DNA from: an uncultured Collinsella sp.
GTDB taxonomy: Bacteria; Actinomycetota; Coriobacteriia; Coriobacteriales; Coriobacteriaceae
Assembly: GCA_900547835.1 (NCBI GenBank)
Contig: URIJ01000140.1
Location: 1 to 5,414 of the forward strand
DNA: 5,414 bases
Direction: 5' to 3'
This document shows positions 5,410-5,414 of the stretch, piece after piece. Each line of letters begins with the position of its first letter. The stretch's first letter is position 1. Below the pieces are notes generated by a model. That model ran no database searches, was not told the origin of the DNA, and worked only from the letters and a program-made list of their open reading frames with translations. The position numbers and the translations under genes are program-made.

Positions 5410-5414
5410 GCGCT
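5404..5414 (+). CDS. Start of a downstream gene, truncated by the window end
   Basis: ATG at 5404 is preceded by AAAGGA (5393-5398) with a five-base spacer, and a candidate promoter lies upstream, so a gene probably starts here. Only Met-Pro-Ala and part of a fourth codon (CT-) are visible, so the product cannot be identified. Its position right after a LytS/LytTR pair suggests it could be the regulated transporter gene, for example a CstA/BtsT-like carrier, but that rests only on family precedent. Confidence 0.6.

Overview
The window looks like ordinary chromosome from a GC-rich Gram-positive anaerobe, most likely an actinobacterium of the class Coriobacteriia and possibly Collinsella. That placement is an inference from strongly C-ending codon use in the first two genes, strong purine-rich ribosome binding sites, a cysteine-rich hydrolase and the style of the two-component proteins. 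No rRNA or other marker gene is present to prove it. All supported genes are on the + strand.

Layout. Positions 1-174 hold no supported gene; they contain several GC-rich inverted repeats, the last one just upstream of the first ribosome binding site. Positions 175-1626 encode a 12-TM APC-superfamily amino acid permease. A 131-base gap rich in stem-loops (1627-1757) leads to 1758-3035, which encodes a metal-dependent amidohydrolase of the imidazolonepropionase / Xaa-Pro dipeptidase-like type. An intrinsic terminator (3094-3120) closes this unit. Next comes a two-component pair: a LytS/BtsS-type sensor histidine kinase (3153-4538, probable GTG start) and a LytTR-type response regulator (4577-5311). 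A further gene begins at 5404 and is cut off after its first codons (Met-Pro-Ala).

How the genes may work together. The permease and amidohydrolase form a plausible uptake-and-hydrolysis module for an amino-acid-like or dipeptide-like compound whose identity cannot be read from the sequence. The kinase-regulator pair is separated from it by the terminator. By analogy with LytS/LytTR systems that sit beside and control a transporter gene (BtsSR-btsT, YpdAB-yhjX, LytST-pftAB), it more likely regulates the truncated downstream gene than the module upstream.

The most notable unexplained structure is regulatory. A perfect 15-bp palindrome (3077-3091) lies ahead of the kinase gene. Its core octamer GCATAATG occurs again, as an inverted pair, around the leader and start codon of the downstream gene (5363-5372 and 5400-5409). 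I found no mobile element, CRISPR array, tRNA or rRNA, and nothing that clearly amounts to a new system.
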